Source: a bacterium (GTDB taxonomy: Bacteria; Joyebacterota; Joyebacteria; Joyebacterales; Joyebacteraceae). From it: DNA of 64,000 nt. The stretch's first letter is position 1. Each line of letters starts with the position of its first letter. The translations under genes were made by a program, and so were the position numbers. The DNA lies in the NCBI GenBank assembly GCA_025774935.1, contig JALGZK010000002.1:62001-126000 (forward strand). Reading direction: 5' to 3'. Below are positions 42,842 through 53,347 of the stretch, piece after piece. The notes under the pieces were generated by a model that saw only the letters and a program-made list of their open reading frames with translations, was not told the DNA's origin and did not search any database.

Positions 42842-42870
42842 GTGCCGGGCGTGTCTGACACGTCCGGCAC
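42842..42870 (+). terminator. Intrinsic terminator after the paralogue pair
   Basis: GTGCCGGGCGTGT and ACACGTCCGGCAC form a 13-base stem with one G-U pair and a 3-base loop, followed by TCTATATTG. Confidence 0.6.
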
Positions 42871-42934
42871 TCTATATTGACGTCGGATGCGGACGTCGGC
42901 GGGTCTGTCTGATACGCAGAACGGACAACACGCT

Positions 42935-45900
42935 ATGACCCGGGATGGAGGGCGGGGCGCGGGGCACCGGACGGGCCGACACCGTCTTGAGGGTGCCCTC
43001 GTCATCACAATCGGGATCTGTCTGATCGCGTCGATGGCGGTCGCAGGAGATCGGAAGTCGGGCGGTGCCCTGGAGGCCGGGGGGGGACCAGCAGGCAGGG
43101 CAGCTGCACACCCGACCGTCACCGATCATCCCGCGGACGGTCACGTCTCCGATACGACGATTAGGCTCGGCATCTCAACGGACGCGGAGTCCGGCGCGGC
43201 ATCGCCGCGCCGCTTCCTGTCTGCGGTCCCGTCGTCAGGCCCGGTGACGCGGAGGCTCGTCGCCGTTCCGGACTGCGACGCCGCCCGCGTGACCGCAGTG
43301 ACCGTCCTCTCGCAGGGATCCCCTCACACCGTACACGGAGACGAGGCCACCCGGCTCGCGCGAGTCGAGGAGATCGTCCGAATCCGCGACCAGATGGTCG
43401 CCGTCGTGACGGTCGACCCGGCCGCGCTCGAACGATACCTGGTCCCCGGTCCCATCGATGGTGTGGAGATCGAGGTCGCGTCCTACGAGGGTTCGCGCCC
43501 GATCTTTGGCGTGCCTGCCTCCACGAACACCGGCCCGTTCACCCGGGCCTGCGAGCGCTCCATCCTGAACTACGCCGCGACCGGCGACGCCGCTCCGAGC
43601 TGGCTGCCTCCGGCCGGTCCGAACGAGCGGCCGCGCGCGGGCACGGCCACCTACTGCTCGTCCGTCGCGGAGTGCGCGACCGCGGAGATCGACATCCTCT
43701 TCGTCGTAGCGGACGCCCTCGCGCTCGAGCCGGACGTCCTGGTCCTGGCCGAGCACCAGGCGTCGTACCTGGGCCTCAACGTGGGCATCGTCGGCACGTC
43801 CGACCTCCCGGAGCTCTCGGCCGAGGCGCTTCAAGGGTTCATCGCGGACGTCTACGAGACGGAGTCGGCAGAGCACTTCGGCGACGGGCACCTCGGGTTC
43901 GTCGTCCTCATCGGTGACGCCTTCGCGGACGACAACACGACGGTCATGATCCCGGTCTACCACGGGTATGGCGGTGAGGAACTGGCCTCCGACCACTACT
44001 TCGCGTGCGTGAGCGGCGACGACGACTACGAGGACGTCATGCTCGGGCGCCTCTCCGTCGGGACCGTCGACGAGCTGGCGACGGTCGTCGACAAGGCGGT
44101 GAACTACGCACCGCTCTCCCCCCCGCCGGACTGGCACGACCAGATACTCCTCATCGGCGGCCTCTTCTACGCGAATAAGAGCCAGTACGTGCAGCTGTTC
44201 GACGGGTACGAGGAGATCATCCCGGCCGAAGTGACCGTCGACAGGATCTACCGTCACGACTTCGGCACGACCGCCGCGTGCGCCCAGGCGATCGCGGACG
44301 CTGTGAACGACAACGGCTACCTGTTCATGAACTTCGCGGGCGACGGCTGGATCTCGGTCTGGTACCACACGATGGACACGTCGCACATCCAGCTCATGTC
44401 GAACCCGGTGCGGCTCCCCATCGTCCTCTCGATGGCGTGTATGACGGGCTGGCTCGACAACACGACCGAGCCGGACGAGACCGGCTCCTACGACTGCATG
44501 GCCGAGCAGCTCGTGAATGCGGAGGGACGCGGCGCCATCGCGTGTCTGGCCGCGCCGCGAGCGAGCGACGGTGCGATCTTCCGCACGCTGACCGAGAAGG
44601 TCTACCGCGCCGCCTACGAGGAGCACTGTATCTTCATCGGCGAGACGATGGCGGTCGCGAAGCTCCTCCACCTCCAGGACGGCGGCGGGAACGAGTACAC
44701 CCGCCAGTTCAATCTCTTCGGCGACCCGACGCTCATCTACTCGTGGGACGTTCCACCGTCGGCAGCTCCCGACTTCGCGGTGAAGTCGCACCAGACGGAA
44801 TGGTCGTCCGACCTCCCGAGCGCGCACGAGGACCTCGAGTTGACCGTTACGGTAGCGAGCCAGAGTCCGGTCTCCGCCGGCCCGGTGCTTGTGCGGGTGA
44901 CGGACGTCTCCGTCGAGGGCACCGACACCTTCGAGGAGACCGTGCCGTGGCTCAACGGGTGGTCCGTCGAGACGGTCGAGTTCACCATACCAACGCCCGC
45001 GGTCGGACCTCACCAGATCGAGGTGGCGGTCGACCCCGACGACGACGTCCAGGAGACCGACGAGACGAACAACAGCTTCACCCGCGAGACGTACGTCTAC
45101 CCGTACCTGTCCGGATTCCCGTCGAGCACGCCGACCGGTCTCTACGGCGCCTGCTCCGGCTACATCGGCGGAGAGCGACACATCGTCGCAGCGGGCGACG
45201 ACTCGCGCGTGATCGCGCTCAGGGCGGACGGAAGCATCGCCTGGCAGTCGAGCGCGACGATCGCCCCCATCCTCTACGGGCCGGAGGTCGCGCCCTCGAT
45301 CGGGGACATCGACGGAGACGGCGAGAACGAGGTCGTCTCGATACGCCGGAGCGGTGTTTGGGCCTTCGAGGCGGGCGGCGGGGAGATGTGGAGCGTGAAC
45401 ACGCAGGAGCCCGTCGGCTCGCCCGTCCTCGCCGACGCCGACGGCGACGGGGACCTTGACGCGATCGTCGCGACTCGGGCCATCTTCGGCTCCGGGTCGA
45501 GTATCGTCGCTTTCGACGAGGGAGGCGGCACGATCTGGACCCACAACCTCCCGTCGAGCGGAGGCAAGGCGAGCGCGCAGCCCGTGGCCGGCGACTTCGA
45601 CCTCGACGGCAGCATCGACGTCGCATACGGCACGAGCGCCGGGTACGTCGGCGCATTCTCCACGACGTCAACTCCCCCTGCCGATCTGTGGAATCCCGTT
45701 CAGGTCGCTTCGTCTGACGTAACGGTCCTCGCCCTCGGGGACCTCGACGACGACGGACTCCTCGAGATCGTCGCGGGCAGCACGGACCTCTTCGCGCTCA
45801 ACGCCGAGACCGGCGCCGCGCACTGGGACGTCCCCCTGGGAGCGGGCGTCGTGTCCGTGGCGATCGGGGACGCCGACGGGGACCAGCAGCTCGAGGTGAT

Positions 45901-47602
45901 CGCCGGCACCGAGTCACCGGGGACGCTCCACCTCGTCGACGGCGGCTCCGAGATCTGGGGCGTGCCGCTCACGGACGAGCCAGCTTCCTCGGTCGCGATC
46001 GCCGACGTCGACGCGGACGGCGACTGCGAGATCCTCGCGGGGACACTGGCGGGCTACGTCCACGTGCTGAACGCCGACGGCTCGAACTTCATCGCGCCGC
46101 TGCCGCTCCCCGGCGCATCGAGCACCCCGTTCGTGGCGTCCCTGACCGAGGAGAGGCTCGCTGACGTGTCGGTCTGCTCCGACGACGGGACGGTCTTCGC
46201 GCTCCGGTTCACCACCGAGACAACCCTGCTCGCAACGGAGTGGTGCGGGCTCGGCGGGCGCGCCGGCCGCGCGGGCGTGCACGCGCAGCCGATCGAGGGA
46301 ACCTTCGGTGGGACCCTGCTCCTGGACGGGCGGTACACTGTGACCGGTGACGTCGTCGTCCAGGCTGACGCGGAGCTCACGGTCGCGCCGGAGACGCTCG
46401 TAGAGTTCGACGCGGGACCGGCCACGCGGCTCGAGGTGAACGGCGATCTCGAGGTGAACGGGCGGCCCTGGGGCGAGGTCGTGATGCGGGCGGTGCCCGG
46501 AACTGCGCAGGGCTGGCACGGGATCGACGTGCGCCCCGGAGGATCGGCCGCCCTCACCTCGTGCCGAGTGAGAGACGCCTGGAAGGCGGTCGGCGGGCTC
46601 AGCGCCGACGCGACCGTTACGTCGTGCGAGCTCACTGACAACGTCTACGGTGTGTACCTCGAGTACGGCACGTTCCACGCCGCCGACACGAGATTCGCCC
46701 TCTCCGAGAGCGTGGGGATCTATCTCAAGGGCGGCTCCGGCTCGATCGCCGGCTGCACGGTCGACTCGAACTTCCGGCACGGACTCGAGCTCGACAGAGG
46801 CGCCGTCTTCGAGCTGGTCGGCTCGACGTTCTCGAACACGCTCGCGGGAGACGGGGTCAAGTGTCGGGCGCTCACGCAGGCGGAGACCGACTCGTGCGTC
46901 TTCGTCGACAACGCGGGTCACGGGGTCTCCTGCAGCGGTTCCTCACCCGTTCTCCGCCACGCGCTGATCACGGGCAACGGCGGCGCCGGGATCCAGGCCG
47001 TGGGGAACGCCAACCCCGTCGTGGGCGTCTCGACGATCGACCACAACTACGTGGGCGTCGAGTGTTCCGGCGGGGCCACCGCCGACCTCGGCTCCGAGTT
47101 CGAGCCGTTGAGCGGCATGAACACCATCGAGCTGAACGAGCACGTCGCGGTCGCGAACTACAGCGGACTCGGCTTCCCGGTCTACGCCAGACGGAACTGG
47201 TGGGGCGACCCGACTCCGGGTCTCAGGCGCTTCATCGGTCCGGTCATCTCAGAGCCGGCGCTGTCGGGCCCGCCCGGCGGACGCGAGACCACCACCCCGG
47301 ACGCCGGCGACGAGGCTCCCTCAGCGTATCGGCTGGCCCAGAACGCACCGAATCCGTTCAACCCGATCACGACGCTCCGCTACGAGATCCCCTCACCGGG
47401 ATGCCACCTCGTGATCGCGGTCCACGACGCGTCCGGCAGACGCGTCGCCACACTTCACTCCGGCCACCGCAGCCCCGGCCTACACGAGGCGACCTGGGAC
47501 GGTCGCAACGACCGCGGGGAAAGGGTTGCAAGCGGTGTCTACTTCGCTAGAATGGTGGCTCCGGACTTCACGACAACCAGGAAGATGATCCTCCTCAAGT
47601 AG
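42935..47602 (+). CDS. Large secreted multidomain protein: C25-like, CARDB, beta-propeller, beta-helix, FlgD-like sorting tail
   Basis: From ATG 42935 the product has 1,555 residues; an earlier ATG at 42887 adds 16. Order: signal segment (about 18-38); C25 gingipain-like fold (about 245-620); CARDB-type Ig domain (about 625-725); FG-GAP/VCBS-like propeller (about 730-1100, repeated 'GDIDGDGENEVV', 'ADADGDGDLDAIV'); beta-helix (about 1130-1430); and a FlgD-like tail with 'FNPITTLRYEIP' and 'ASGVYFARMV', as in type 9-secreted proteins. In the C25 core the cysteine is kept (SMACMTG) but the usual GHG histidine motif reads AGDG, so peptidase activity is doubtful. It follows a terminator and probably has its own promoter. 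Confidence 0.85.
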   Translation: MTRDGGRGAGHRTGRHRLEGALVITIGICLIASMAVAGDRKSGGALEAGGGPAGRAAAHPTVTDHPADGHVSDTTIRLGISTDAESGAASPRRFLSAVPSSGPVTRRLVAVPDCDAARVTAVTVLSQGSPHTVHGDEATRLARVEEIVRIRDQMVAVVTVDPAALERYLVPGPIDGVEIEVASYEGSRPIFGVPASTNTGPFTRACERSILNYAATGDAAPSWLPPAGPNERPRAGTATYCSSVAECATAEIDILFVVADALALEPDVLVLAEHQASYLGLNVGIVGTSDLPELSAEALQGFIADVYETESAEHFGDGHLGFVVLIGDAFADDNTTVMIPVYHGYGGEELASDHYFACVSGDDDYEDVMLGRLSVGTVDELATVVDKAVNYAPLSPPPDWHDQILLIGGLFYANKSQYVQLFDGYEEIIPAEVTVDRIYRHDFGTTAACAQAIADAVNDNGYLFMNFAGDGWISVWYHTMDTSHIQLMSNPVRLPIVLSMACMTGWLDNTTEPDETGSYDCMAEQLVNAEGRGAIACLAAPRASDGAIFRTLTEKVYRAAYEEHCIFIGETMAVAKLLHLQDGGGNEYTRQFNLFGDPTLIYSWDVPPSAAPDFAVKSHQTEWSSDLPSAHEDLELTVTVASQSPVSAGPVLVRVTDVSVEGTDTFEETVPWLNGWSVETVEFTIPTPAVGPHQIEVAVDPDDDVQETDETNNSFTRETYVYPYLSGFPSSTPTGLYGACSGYIGGERHIVAAGDDSRVIALRADGSIAWQSSATIAPILYGPEVAPSIGDIDGDGENEVVSIRRSGVWAFEAGGGEMWSVNTQEPVGSPVLADADGDGDLDAIVATRAIFGSGSSIVAFDEGGGTIWTHNLPSSGGKASAQPVAGDFDLDGSIDVAYGTSAGYVGAFSTTSTPPADLWNPVQVASSDVTVLALGDLDDDGLLEIVAGSTDLFALNAETGAAHWDVPLGAGVVSVAIGDADGDQQLEVIAGTESPGTLHLVDGGSEIWGVPLTDEPASSVAIADVDADGDCEILAGTLAGYVHVLNADGSNFIAPLPLPGASSTPFVASLTEERLADVSVCSDDGTVFALRFTTETTLLATEWCGLGGRAGRAGVHAQPIEGTFGGTLLLDGRYTVTGDVVVQADAELTVAPETLVEFDAGPATRLEVNGDLEVNGRPWGEVVMRAVPGTAQGWHGIDVRPGGSAALTSCRVRDAWKAVGGLSADATVTSCELTDNVYGVYLEYGTFHAADTRFALSESVGIYLKGGSGSIAGCTVDSNFRHGLELDRGAVFELVGSTFSNTLAGDGVKCRALTQAETDSCVFVDNAGHGVSCSGSSPVLRHALITGNGGAGIQAVGNANPVVGVSTIDHNYVGVECSGGATADLGSEFEPLSGMNTIELNEHVAVANYSGLGFPVYARRNWWGDPTPGLRRFIGPVISEPALSGPPGGRETTTPDAGDEAPSAYRLAQNAPNPFNPITTLRYEIPSPGCHLVIAVHDASGRRVATLHSGHRSPGLHEATWDGRNDRGERVASGVYFARMVAPDFTTTRKMILLK

Positions 47603-47710
47603 TGTCTCTCGGGAGACGGGGAGGAAGCGCGGTCGGACACCGCGCGCGTTCTCGCGTGCGGCGTGCGGTCCGCACCGACTCAGCGCTCACCCGGCGGCAG
47701 CGGAGGTGTC

Positions 47711-48709
47711 ATGGCGGCGGTCCGTCACATCGGGGTCCTGACGAGCGGCGGCGACGCCCCGGGCATGAACGCGGCGATCCGCGCGGTCGTGAGGACGGCC
47801 ATCGCCCGCGGGCTCGAGATCACAGGCGTCGTCCGCGGATACACCGGGCTCATCGCCGGGGAGTTCCGCCCGCTCGACGCACACTCGGTCTCGAACATCA
47901 TCCAGCTCGGCGGGACGGTCCTCAAGACCTCCCGGTGTCAGGAGTTCTTCGAGCCCGGGGGCAGGGCGAAGGCCGCCGGGAACCTCGCGGACGCCGGGAT
48001 CGACGGACTCGTCGTCATCGGCGGAGACGGGTCCTTCCAGGGACTTCACCTTCTCGCTACCGAGCACGGCGTCCGGGCCGTCGGCATTCCGGGCACAATC
48101 GACAACGACATCTACGGGACGGACTTCACCGTCGGGTTCCACACAGCGGTCAACACCGCGCTCGAATCGATCGACAAGATCCGCGACACGTCGGCGTCTC
48201 ACGACCGCGTGTTCTTCATCGAGGTCATGGGCCGGACGAGCGGTTCGATAGCCCTGGTCGTGGGCACCGCCGGTGGCGCCGAAGAGATCGTGATCCCCGA
48301 GGAGCCGATGGACCTCGAGCGGATCTGCGCCACCCTTGAAGCGGGACAGAGACGGGGTAAGGAGAGCTTCATCATCGTCGTCGCCGAGGGAGCGGTCGAC
48401 GGCGGCGCGCGGAGTGTCGCGGAAGCCGTGAGCGAGAAGCTGCACCTCAACTACCGCGTCAGCATCCTCGGTCACGTGCAGCGCGGTGGCTCACCCACGT
48501 CGCACGACAGGACCCTCGCGAGTAGGCTCGGGGTCGCGGCCGTCGAGGCGATCGACGCCGGCCGGAGCGACGTCATGGTCGGCGGCGACGGCTGGGGAAT
48601 CGGGATCGTCCCTCTCGTTGAGACCTGGCAGAGGAGAGACCCCCTTCCCGGGACGAAGGAAGCTCTGACGCTCGAGCTGCTGAGAGTCGCGAGGATCACG
48701 GGAACGTAA
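47711..48709 (+). CDS. pfkA: 6-phosphofructokinase (ATP-type)
   Basis: The 332-residue enzyme has 'TSGGDAPGMNAAIRAVV' near 11-27, the ATP-type GGDGS at 104-108, the catalytic PGTIDNDI near 127-134 with D131, 'VEVMGRTSG'-like IEVMGRTSG near 173 and 'ILGHVQRGGSPTSHDR' near 255. It phosphorylates fructose 6-phosphate in glycolysis. The glycine in GGDGS favours ATP over pyrophosphate. The ATG at 47711 follows CGGAGGTG. The aldolase gene for the next step is 27 kb away. A bidirectional terminator separates it from clpB. Confidence 0.95.
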   Translation: MAAVRHIGVLTSGGDAPGMNAAIRAVVRTAIARGLEITGVVRGYTGLIAGEFRPLDAHSVSNIIQLGGTVLKTSRCQEFFEPGGRAKAAGNLADAGIDGLVVIGGDGSFQGLHLLATEHGVRAVGIPGTIDNDIYGTDFTVGFHTAVNTALESIDKIRDTSASHDRVFFIEVMGRTSGSIALVVGTAGGAEEIVIPEEPMDLERICATLEAGQRRGKESFIIVVAEGAVDGGARSVAEAVSEKLHLNYRVSILGHVQRGGSPTSHDRTLASRLGVAAVEAIDAGRSDVMVGGDGWGIGIVPLVETWQRRDPLPGTKEALTLELLRVARITGT

Positions 48710-48774
48710 CCGCCGACGTGGCGCGGACTCGAACGACCGGACGGCGAGAGGCACGAAGCGGCCGCACGTGAGAA

Positions 48775-48808
48775 GGCGGCGCCGGGATCTGCGCAACCCG
48801 ACGCCGCC
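48775..48808. terminator. Bidirectional terminator between pfkA and clpB
   Basis: GGCGGCG-C-CGGG (48775-48786) pairs with CCCG-A-CGCCGCC (48797-48808) around a 10-base loop; TCTT follows on the plus strand and TTCTCACG on the minus strand. Confidence 0.55.
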
Positions 48809-48865
48809 TCTTGCGTGTTCGTCCGAACTCCTGCGGAGGGGCGCACCGCCCCAGGCTCCGCCGAC

Positions 48866-51454
48866 CTACTTCTTCGCCTCGAAGACGAACTTCCCGTCTT
48901 TCATGTCGACGAGCACCGTGTCGCCTTCCGCGAAGTCGCCCTCGAGGATCCGGACGGCGAGGGGGTTCTGAACCTCCCGCTGAAGCGCGCGCTTCAAGGG
49001 CCTCGCGCCGTAGACCGGATCGAAGCCCTCCCGAGCGATCGCCTCCTTCGCGGCGTCGCTGAGCTCGACGCCCATCTTCCTGTCGGAGAGGAGCGCCTGG
49101 AGCCGTTCGAGCTGGATGTCGACGATCAGCTTGATCTCGTCGAGCGAGAGCGAATTGAAGATCACGATCTCGTCGATCCTGTTGAGGAACTCCGGGCGGA
49201 ACTGCGCTCGGAGCGCTTCCATGATCCGGCTGCGCATCTCCTCCGGGTTCTCGCCTCCGAGCTCCTCGATCCAGTGACTACCGACGTTCGAGGTCATGAT
49301 GACGATCGTGTTCGTGAAGTCGACCGTCCTCCCCTGTCCGTCCGTGAGCCGACCGTCGTCCAGGATCTGGAGGAGAACGTTGAAGACCTCCGGGTGCGCC
49401 TTCTCGATCTCGTCCATCAGCACGACCGAGTACGGCCGCCGCCTGACGGCCTCCGTGATGTAGCCGCCCTCCTCGTAGCCGACGTATCCCGGCGGAGCCC
49501 CGATCAGGCGCGCGACGGAGTGCTTCTCCATGAACTCGGACATGTCGATCCGGACCATCGCGTCCTCGTCGTCGAAGAGGAACTCGGCCAGCGCGCGCCC
49601 GAGCTCGGTCTTCCCGACTCCCGTCGGCCCCATGAAGATGAACGACCCGATCGGCCGGCGCGGGTCCTGCAATCCGGCGCGCGCACGCCGCACCGAGTCG
49701 GAGACGACACTGATCGCGTCGTCCTGCCCGACGACCCGCTCTCGAAGCCTGTCCTCCATCCGGAGGAGCTTCTCCCGCTCACCCTCGAGCATCCTCGAGA
49801 CCGGGATGCCCGTCCAGTTCGACACGACGCTCGCGATGTCGTCCTCGTCGACCTCCTCCTTGAGCATCTGCTGCTCGCTCTGGAGCTCCGCGAGCCGCGC
49901 GTTCTGCTCCTCGAGCGTCGCCTCGAGCTCCGTGAGCTTCCCGTAGCGAAGCTCCGCGGCCCGGTTCAGGTCACCCTGCCGTTCCGCGCGCTCGTACTCC
50001 GCCTTCGTCTCCTCGATGCTCGCCTTCGTCTCCCGGAGCGACGTGATCGCGTCTTTCTCGTTCTGCCAGTGGACCTTCATCTCACCCGACTGCTCCTTGA
50101 GGTCAGCGAGTTCACCCACGAGCTTCTCGAGCCGCTCCTTCGACGCCTTGTCCTTCTCCTTCTTGAGCGCCTGCCGCTCGATCTCGAGCTGGACGATGCG
50201 GCGCTCGATCTCGTCGAGCGCGAGGGGCATAGAGTCGATCTCTATCCTGAGTCGCGACGCCGACTCGTCGATGAGGTCGATCGCCTTGTCCGGGAGAAAC
50301 CTGTCGGTGATGTAGCGGTGCGACAGGCTCGCCGCCGCCACGAGAGCGGCGTCCTTGATCCTGACTCCGTGGTGGACCTCGTAGCGCTCCTTCAGGCCTC
50401 GGAGGATCGCGATCGTGTCCTCGACCGAGGGCTCGCCAACGTAGACGGGCTGGAAGCGGCGCTCGAGAGCCGCGTCCTTCTCGATGTGCTTGCGGTACTC
50501 GTCGAGCGTCGTGGCGCCGACGGCGTGGAGCGAGCCGCGAGCGAGCGCCGGCTTCAGCATGTTCGACGCGTCGACCGCGCCCTCGGCCGCGCCGGCGCCT
50601 ACGAGCGTGTGCATCTCGTCGATGAACAGGATGATCTCGCCCTCCGACTCCTCGATCTCACGGAGGACGGCCTTCAGACGGTCCTCGAACTCGCCGCGGT
50701 ATTTCGACCCGGCGATGAGCGCACCCATGTCGAGCGCGGTGATCTTCTTGTTCTTCAGGCCCTCGGGCACGTCGCCGGCGACGACACGCTGCGCGAGGCC
50801 CTCGGCGATCGCGGTCTTCCCCACACCGGGCTCCCCGATCAGGACGGGGTTGTTCTTCGTCCTTCGCGAGAGCACCTGAACGACCCTGCGGATCTCGTCG
50901 TCCCGCCCGATCACCGGATCGAGCTTCCCCGCCCTCGCGAGGTCGGTGAGGTCACGGCTGTACTTCGCCAGCGCCTGGTACTTCTCCTCGGGGTTCTGGT
51001 CGGTAACTCGCTGGCTGCCGCGGATGTCGACGAGGACCTTGAAGATGTTCTCGCGCGTCGCGCCGAACTCACGCAGGATCGCCCCCGCGGGCGACTCCTT
51101 CTCGTCGGAGATCGCGATCAGCACGTGCTCGGTCGAGACGTACTCGTCCTTGAGCTGTTGCGCCTCGTTCCACGACGTGCCCAGCACCGACTGGAGCACC
51201 GGCGACGCGTAGGCTTGGCCGGCCGCGCCGTAGACCTCGGGGACCTTCTCGATCTCCTGCTCGAGCTTTGAGCGGATGCCAGACGTGTCGGCGCCGAGCC
51301 GCTGGAGGATCGGGATCACGATCCCCTCGTGCTGCTCGAGGAGCGCGCTGAGAAGGTGCTCCGGCGTGATCTCCTGGTGGTTCTTCTCGAGGGCCAGGTC
51401 CTGCGCGGCCTGCACGGCCTCCTGCGCCTTGAGTGTAAATCGGTCCAGCCTCAT
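48866..51454 (-). CDS. clpB: ClpB protein disaggregase
   Basis: The 862-residue protein has the full ClpB layout: N-terminal repeat domain ('[31 protein letters not shown]'), first AAA+ module ([13 protein letters not shown] near 205), long coiled-coil middle domain (about 410-530), second AAA+ module ([13 protein letters not shown] near 605) and C-terminal domain. It extracts polypeptides from aggregates with ATP and with DnaK in the cytosol. ATG 51454 follows GGAGGTAGGAG. A TTGAAC-17-TAGGCT promoter lies upstream; no heat-shock-specific operator was seen. Hsp20 at 7.2 kb is a probable functional partner. Confidence 0.97.
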   Translation of the reverse strand: MRLDRFTLKAQEAVQAAQDLALEKNHQEITPEHLLSALLEQHEGIVIPILQRLGADTSGIRSKLEQEIEKVPEVYGAAGQAYASPVLQSVLGTSWNEAQQLKDEYVSTEHVLIAISDEKESPAGAILREFGATRENIFKVLVDIRGSQRVTDQNPEEKYQALAKYSRDLTDLARAGKLDPVIGRDDEIRRVVQVLSRRTKNNPVLIGEPGVGKTAIAEGLAQRVVAGDVPEGLKNKKITALDMGALIAGSKYRGEFEDRLKAVLREIEESEGEIILFIDEMHTLVGAGAAEGAVDASNMLKPALARGSLHAVGATTLDEYRKHIEKDAALERRFQPVYVGEPSVEDTIAILRGLKERYEVHHGVRIKDAALVAAASLSHRYITDRFLPDKAIDLIDESASRLRIEIDSMPLALDEIERRIVQLEIERQALKKEKDKASKERLEKLVGELADLKEQSGEMKVHWQNEKDAITSLRETKASIEETKAEYERAERQGDLNRAAELRYGKLTELEATLEEQNARLAELQSEQQMLKEEVDEDDIASVVSNWTGIPVSRMLEGEREKLLRMEDRLRERVVGQDDAISVVSDSVRRARAGLQDPRRPIGSFIFMGPTGVGKTELGRALAEFLFDDEDAMVRIDMSEFMEKHSVARLIGAPPGYVGYEEGGYITEAVRRRPYSVVLMDEIEKAHPEVFNVLLQILDDGRLTDGQGRTVDFTNTIVIMTSNVGSHWIEELGGENPEEMRSRIMEALRAQFRPEFLNRIDEIVIFNSLSLDEIKLIVDIQLERLQALLSDRKMGVELSDAAKEAIAREGFDPVYGARPLKRALQREVQNPLAVRILEGDFAEGDTVLVDMKDGKFVFEAKK

Positions 51455-51535
51455 GTCGTTCTCCTACCTCCTTCAAACTACCGCCCCCGTTCCGGCTCGT
51501 GCCGCCCGCCCGGGCGGCTTCGGGTGTGCCCGTCG

Positions 51536-51564
51536 AGCCTACTGCCCCCGGAACGAGGGTTCAA
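51536..51564 (-). promoter_or_regulatory. sigma70-type promoter for clpB
   Basis: On the minus strand TTGAAC (51564-51559) and TAGGCT (51541-51536) are 17 bases apart, about 75 bases before the clpB start. Confidence 0.45.
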
Positions 51565-51651
51565 GTTTATGATGCAGGAAGGCCGTTTTCGTCGCGCCCG
51601 GCGCCGCGTCGGCCCGTGCGGCGGCCACGATAGGGAAACGCCCGTTCGCAC

Positions 51652-51681
51652 TTGACGCGGCCGTATGAGCCGGGCTATGAT
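51652..51681 (+). promoter_or_regulatory. sigma70-type promoter for tRNA-Met and the tilS operon
   Basis: TTGACG at 51652-51657 and TATGAT at 51676-51681 are 18 bases apart. Transcription would start near 51688, about 47 bases before the tRNA. Confidence 0.6.
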
Positions 51682-51734
51682 ACTCAGGAACGCACACCGA
51701 GCCGGGGCGCCCGCCCATCACGGCACATGATAAC

Positions 51735-51811
<77 letters not shown>

Positions 51812-51913
51812 GGTTCGGCCCTCCCGCGTGAACGCCGGAGGGCCGATTCTCATGAACGGTCGCGAGCGACTCGTGCGAGCAGCGCAACCGAGTCCTTCCG
51901 AAGCGGAGCACCG

Positions 51914-53347
51914 ATGGCTGACGTCGTTGGAACTGCAAGGGAGACCATCCGAAGGCACCGCCTGATATCCGAGCGCGACACGGTTCTGGCCGCTGTCTCG
52001 GGCGGGCCCGATTCCGTCTGCATGCTGCACGTGCTCCTCTCCCTTCGCGACGAGGTCGGGTTCGACGTGAAGGTGGCTCACCTCGACCACGGCTTCCGCG
52101 GAGAGGAGGCCCGCGAGGAGGCGGAGTTCGTCGAGGGGCTCGCCGCGCGCCTGGGCGTATCGTGCGTCCGCGAGGAGGTCAGCGTGCCGAGCTTCCTCCT
52201 CTCGCGCCGGATGTCGCCGCAGGACGCCGCGCGCCTCCTCCGCTACCAGTTCCTCGTCAAGACGTCGAAGCTCGAGTATTGCCAGCGCATCGCGACGGCG
52301 CACACCGCGGACGACCAGGCCGAGACGGTTCTCATGCGCGTCCTTCGCGGGGCCGGACCCGACGGGCTGGCGGGCATTCCCCCGAAGCGGGAGGGGATCA
52401 TCATCCGCCCGCTCCTCGGCGTGTGGCGACGGGACGTCGAGGAGTACCTCGCGGAGCACGATCTTCCCAGCCGGACCGACCCCTCCAACCTCGAATCGAA
52501 GTACCTGAGGAACCGCGTCCGGAACGAGCTCTTCCCGGTGCTCCGGGAGTACAACCCGAGCATCGAGCGCTCGCTGGTGAACCTCTCGACCATCATGACC
52601 GACGTGGCCGCGCACCTCGAGCGCGAGGCCGAGCTCCTGCTGCCGAAAGCGCTGAAGAGGGCCGCCTCGGGGCAGATTGCCCTTGATTCGGCGGAACTCG
52701 CTGGCTACGATGAAGCTTTACTGAGGAGTGTATTCCGGAGGGTCTTCGAGTCGCTCCGCCCCGAGTTCGCGCCTCTCCCGTTCCAGTACGTCGAGGGTCT
52801 CGTCAACCTCCTGGGCCGGGGCGAAGTGGGCTCGTCCGTGGAGCTTCCCGGAGGGGCGCGGGCGCGCCTCGAGCACGGCCAGGTGGTGGTTTCCCTCGGG
52901 AGCGACCCGTCGGAGCTCCCCACGGTCGAGCTCGACGTACCGGGAGACGCGGTCTTCGAGGAGGCAGGAATCGCGATCTCGGCGAGGGTCCTCGACCCGG
53001 GCGAGGCGTCGGATTCGCCGGCGGGTTCGGACGCAGGCGTCGTCTTCTTCGACCGGGACGCGATCGAGGGACCGCTCGTGATCCGTCCGCGCCGGGAGGG
53101 AGACCGCTTCCGTCCGTTCGGGCTCGAGGGCACGAAGAGCCTCAAGGATCTCTTCATCGACGCGAAAGTGCCGTGGAGCCTCCGTTCGGCCGTCCCTCTC
53201 CTCTGCGACACGAACTCTATCCTCTGGGTCGTCGGCATCAGGCGCTCCGCGGAAGCCGCGGTCACGGATGAAACCCGAAGGGTCCTCGCAGTCCGGGCCC
53301 GCTCACTGGAGGAATCCACTGGAATTCGGGAAGGTCCTTCTCACTGA
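51914..53347 (+). CDS. tilS: tRNA(Ile)-lysidine synthase
   Basis: The 477-residue protein has the PP-loop SGGPDS at 29-34, 'KVAHLDHGFRGEEAREEAEFVEGLAARLG', 'ATAHTADDQAETVLMRVLRGAGPDGLAGIP' and 'LPSRTDPSNLESKYLRNRVRNELFPVL', plus a C-terminal TilS domain ('VIRPRREGDRFRPFGLEGTKSLKDLFIDAKVPWSLR'). It adds lysine to C34 of tRNA-Ile2, changing its decoding from AUG to AUA. ATG 51914 follows GGAG. It is the first protein gene of a tilS-hpt-ftsH-folP-cdaA order known from many bacteria. The next gene, hpt, overlaps its 3' end. Confidence 0.95.
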   Translation: MADVVGTARETIRRHRLISERDTVLAAVSGGPDSVCMLHVLLSLRDEVGFDVKVAHLDHGFRGEEAREEAEFVEGLAARLGVSCVREEVSVPSFLLSRRMSPQDAARLLRYQFLVKTSKLEYCQRIATAHTADDQAETVLMRVLRGAGPDGLAGIPPKREGIIIRPLLGVWRRDVEEYLAEHDLPSRTDPSNLESKYLRNRVRNELFPVLREYNPSIERSLVNLSTIMTDVAAHLEREAELLLPKALKRAASGQIALDSAELAGYDEALLRSVFRRVFESLRPEFAPLPFQYVEGLVNLLGRGEVGSSVELPGGARARLEHGQVVVSLGSDPSELPTVELDVPGDAVFEEAGIAISARVLDPGEASDSPAGSDAGVVFFDRDAIEGPLVIRPRREGDRFRPFGLEGTKSLKDLFIDAKVPWSLRSAVPLLCDTNSILWVVGIRRSAEAAVTDETRRVLAVRARSLEESTGIREGPSH

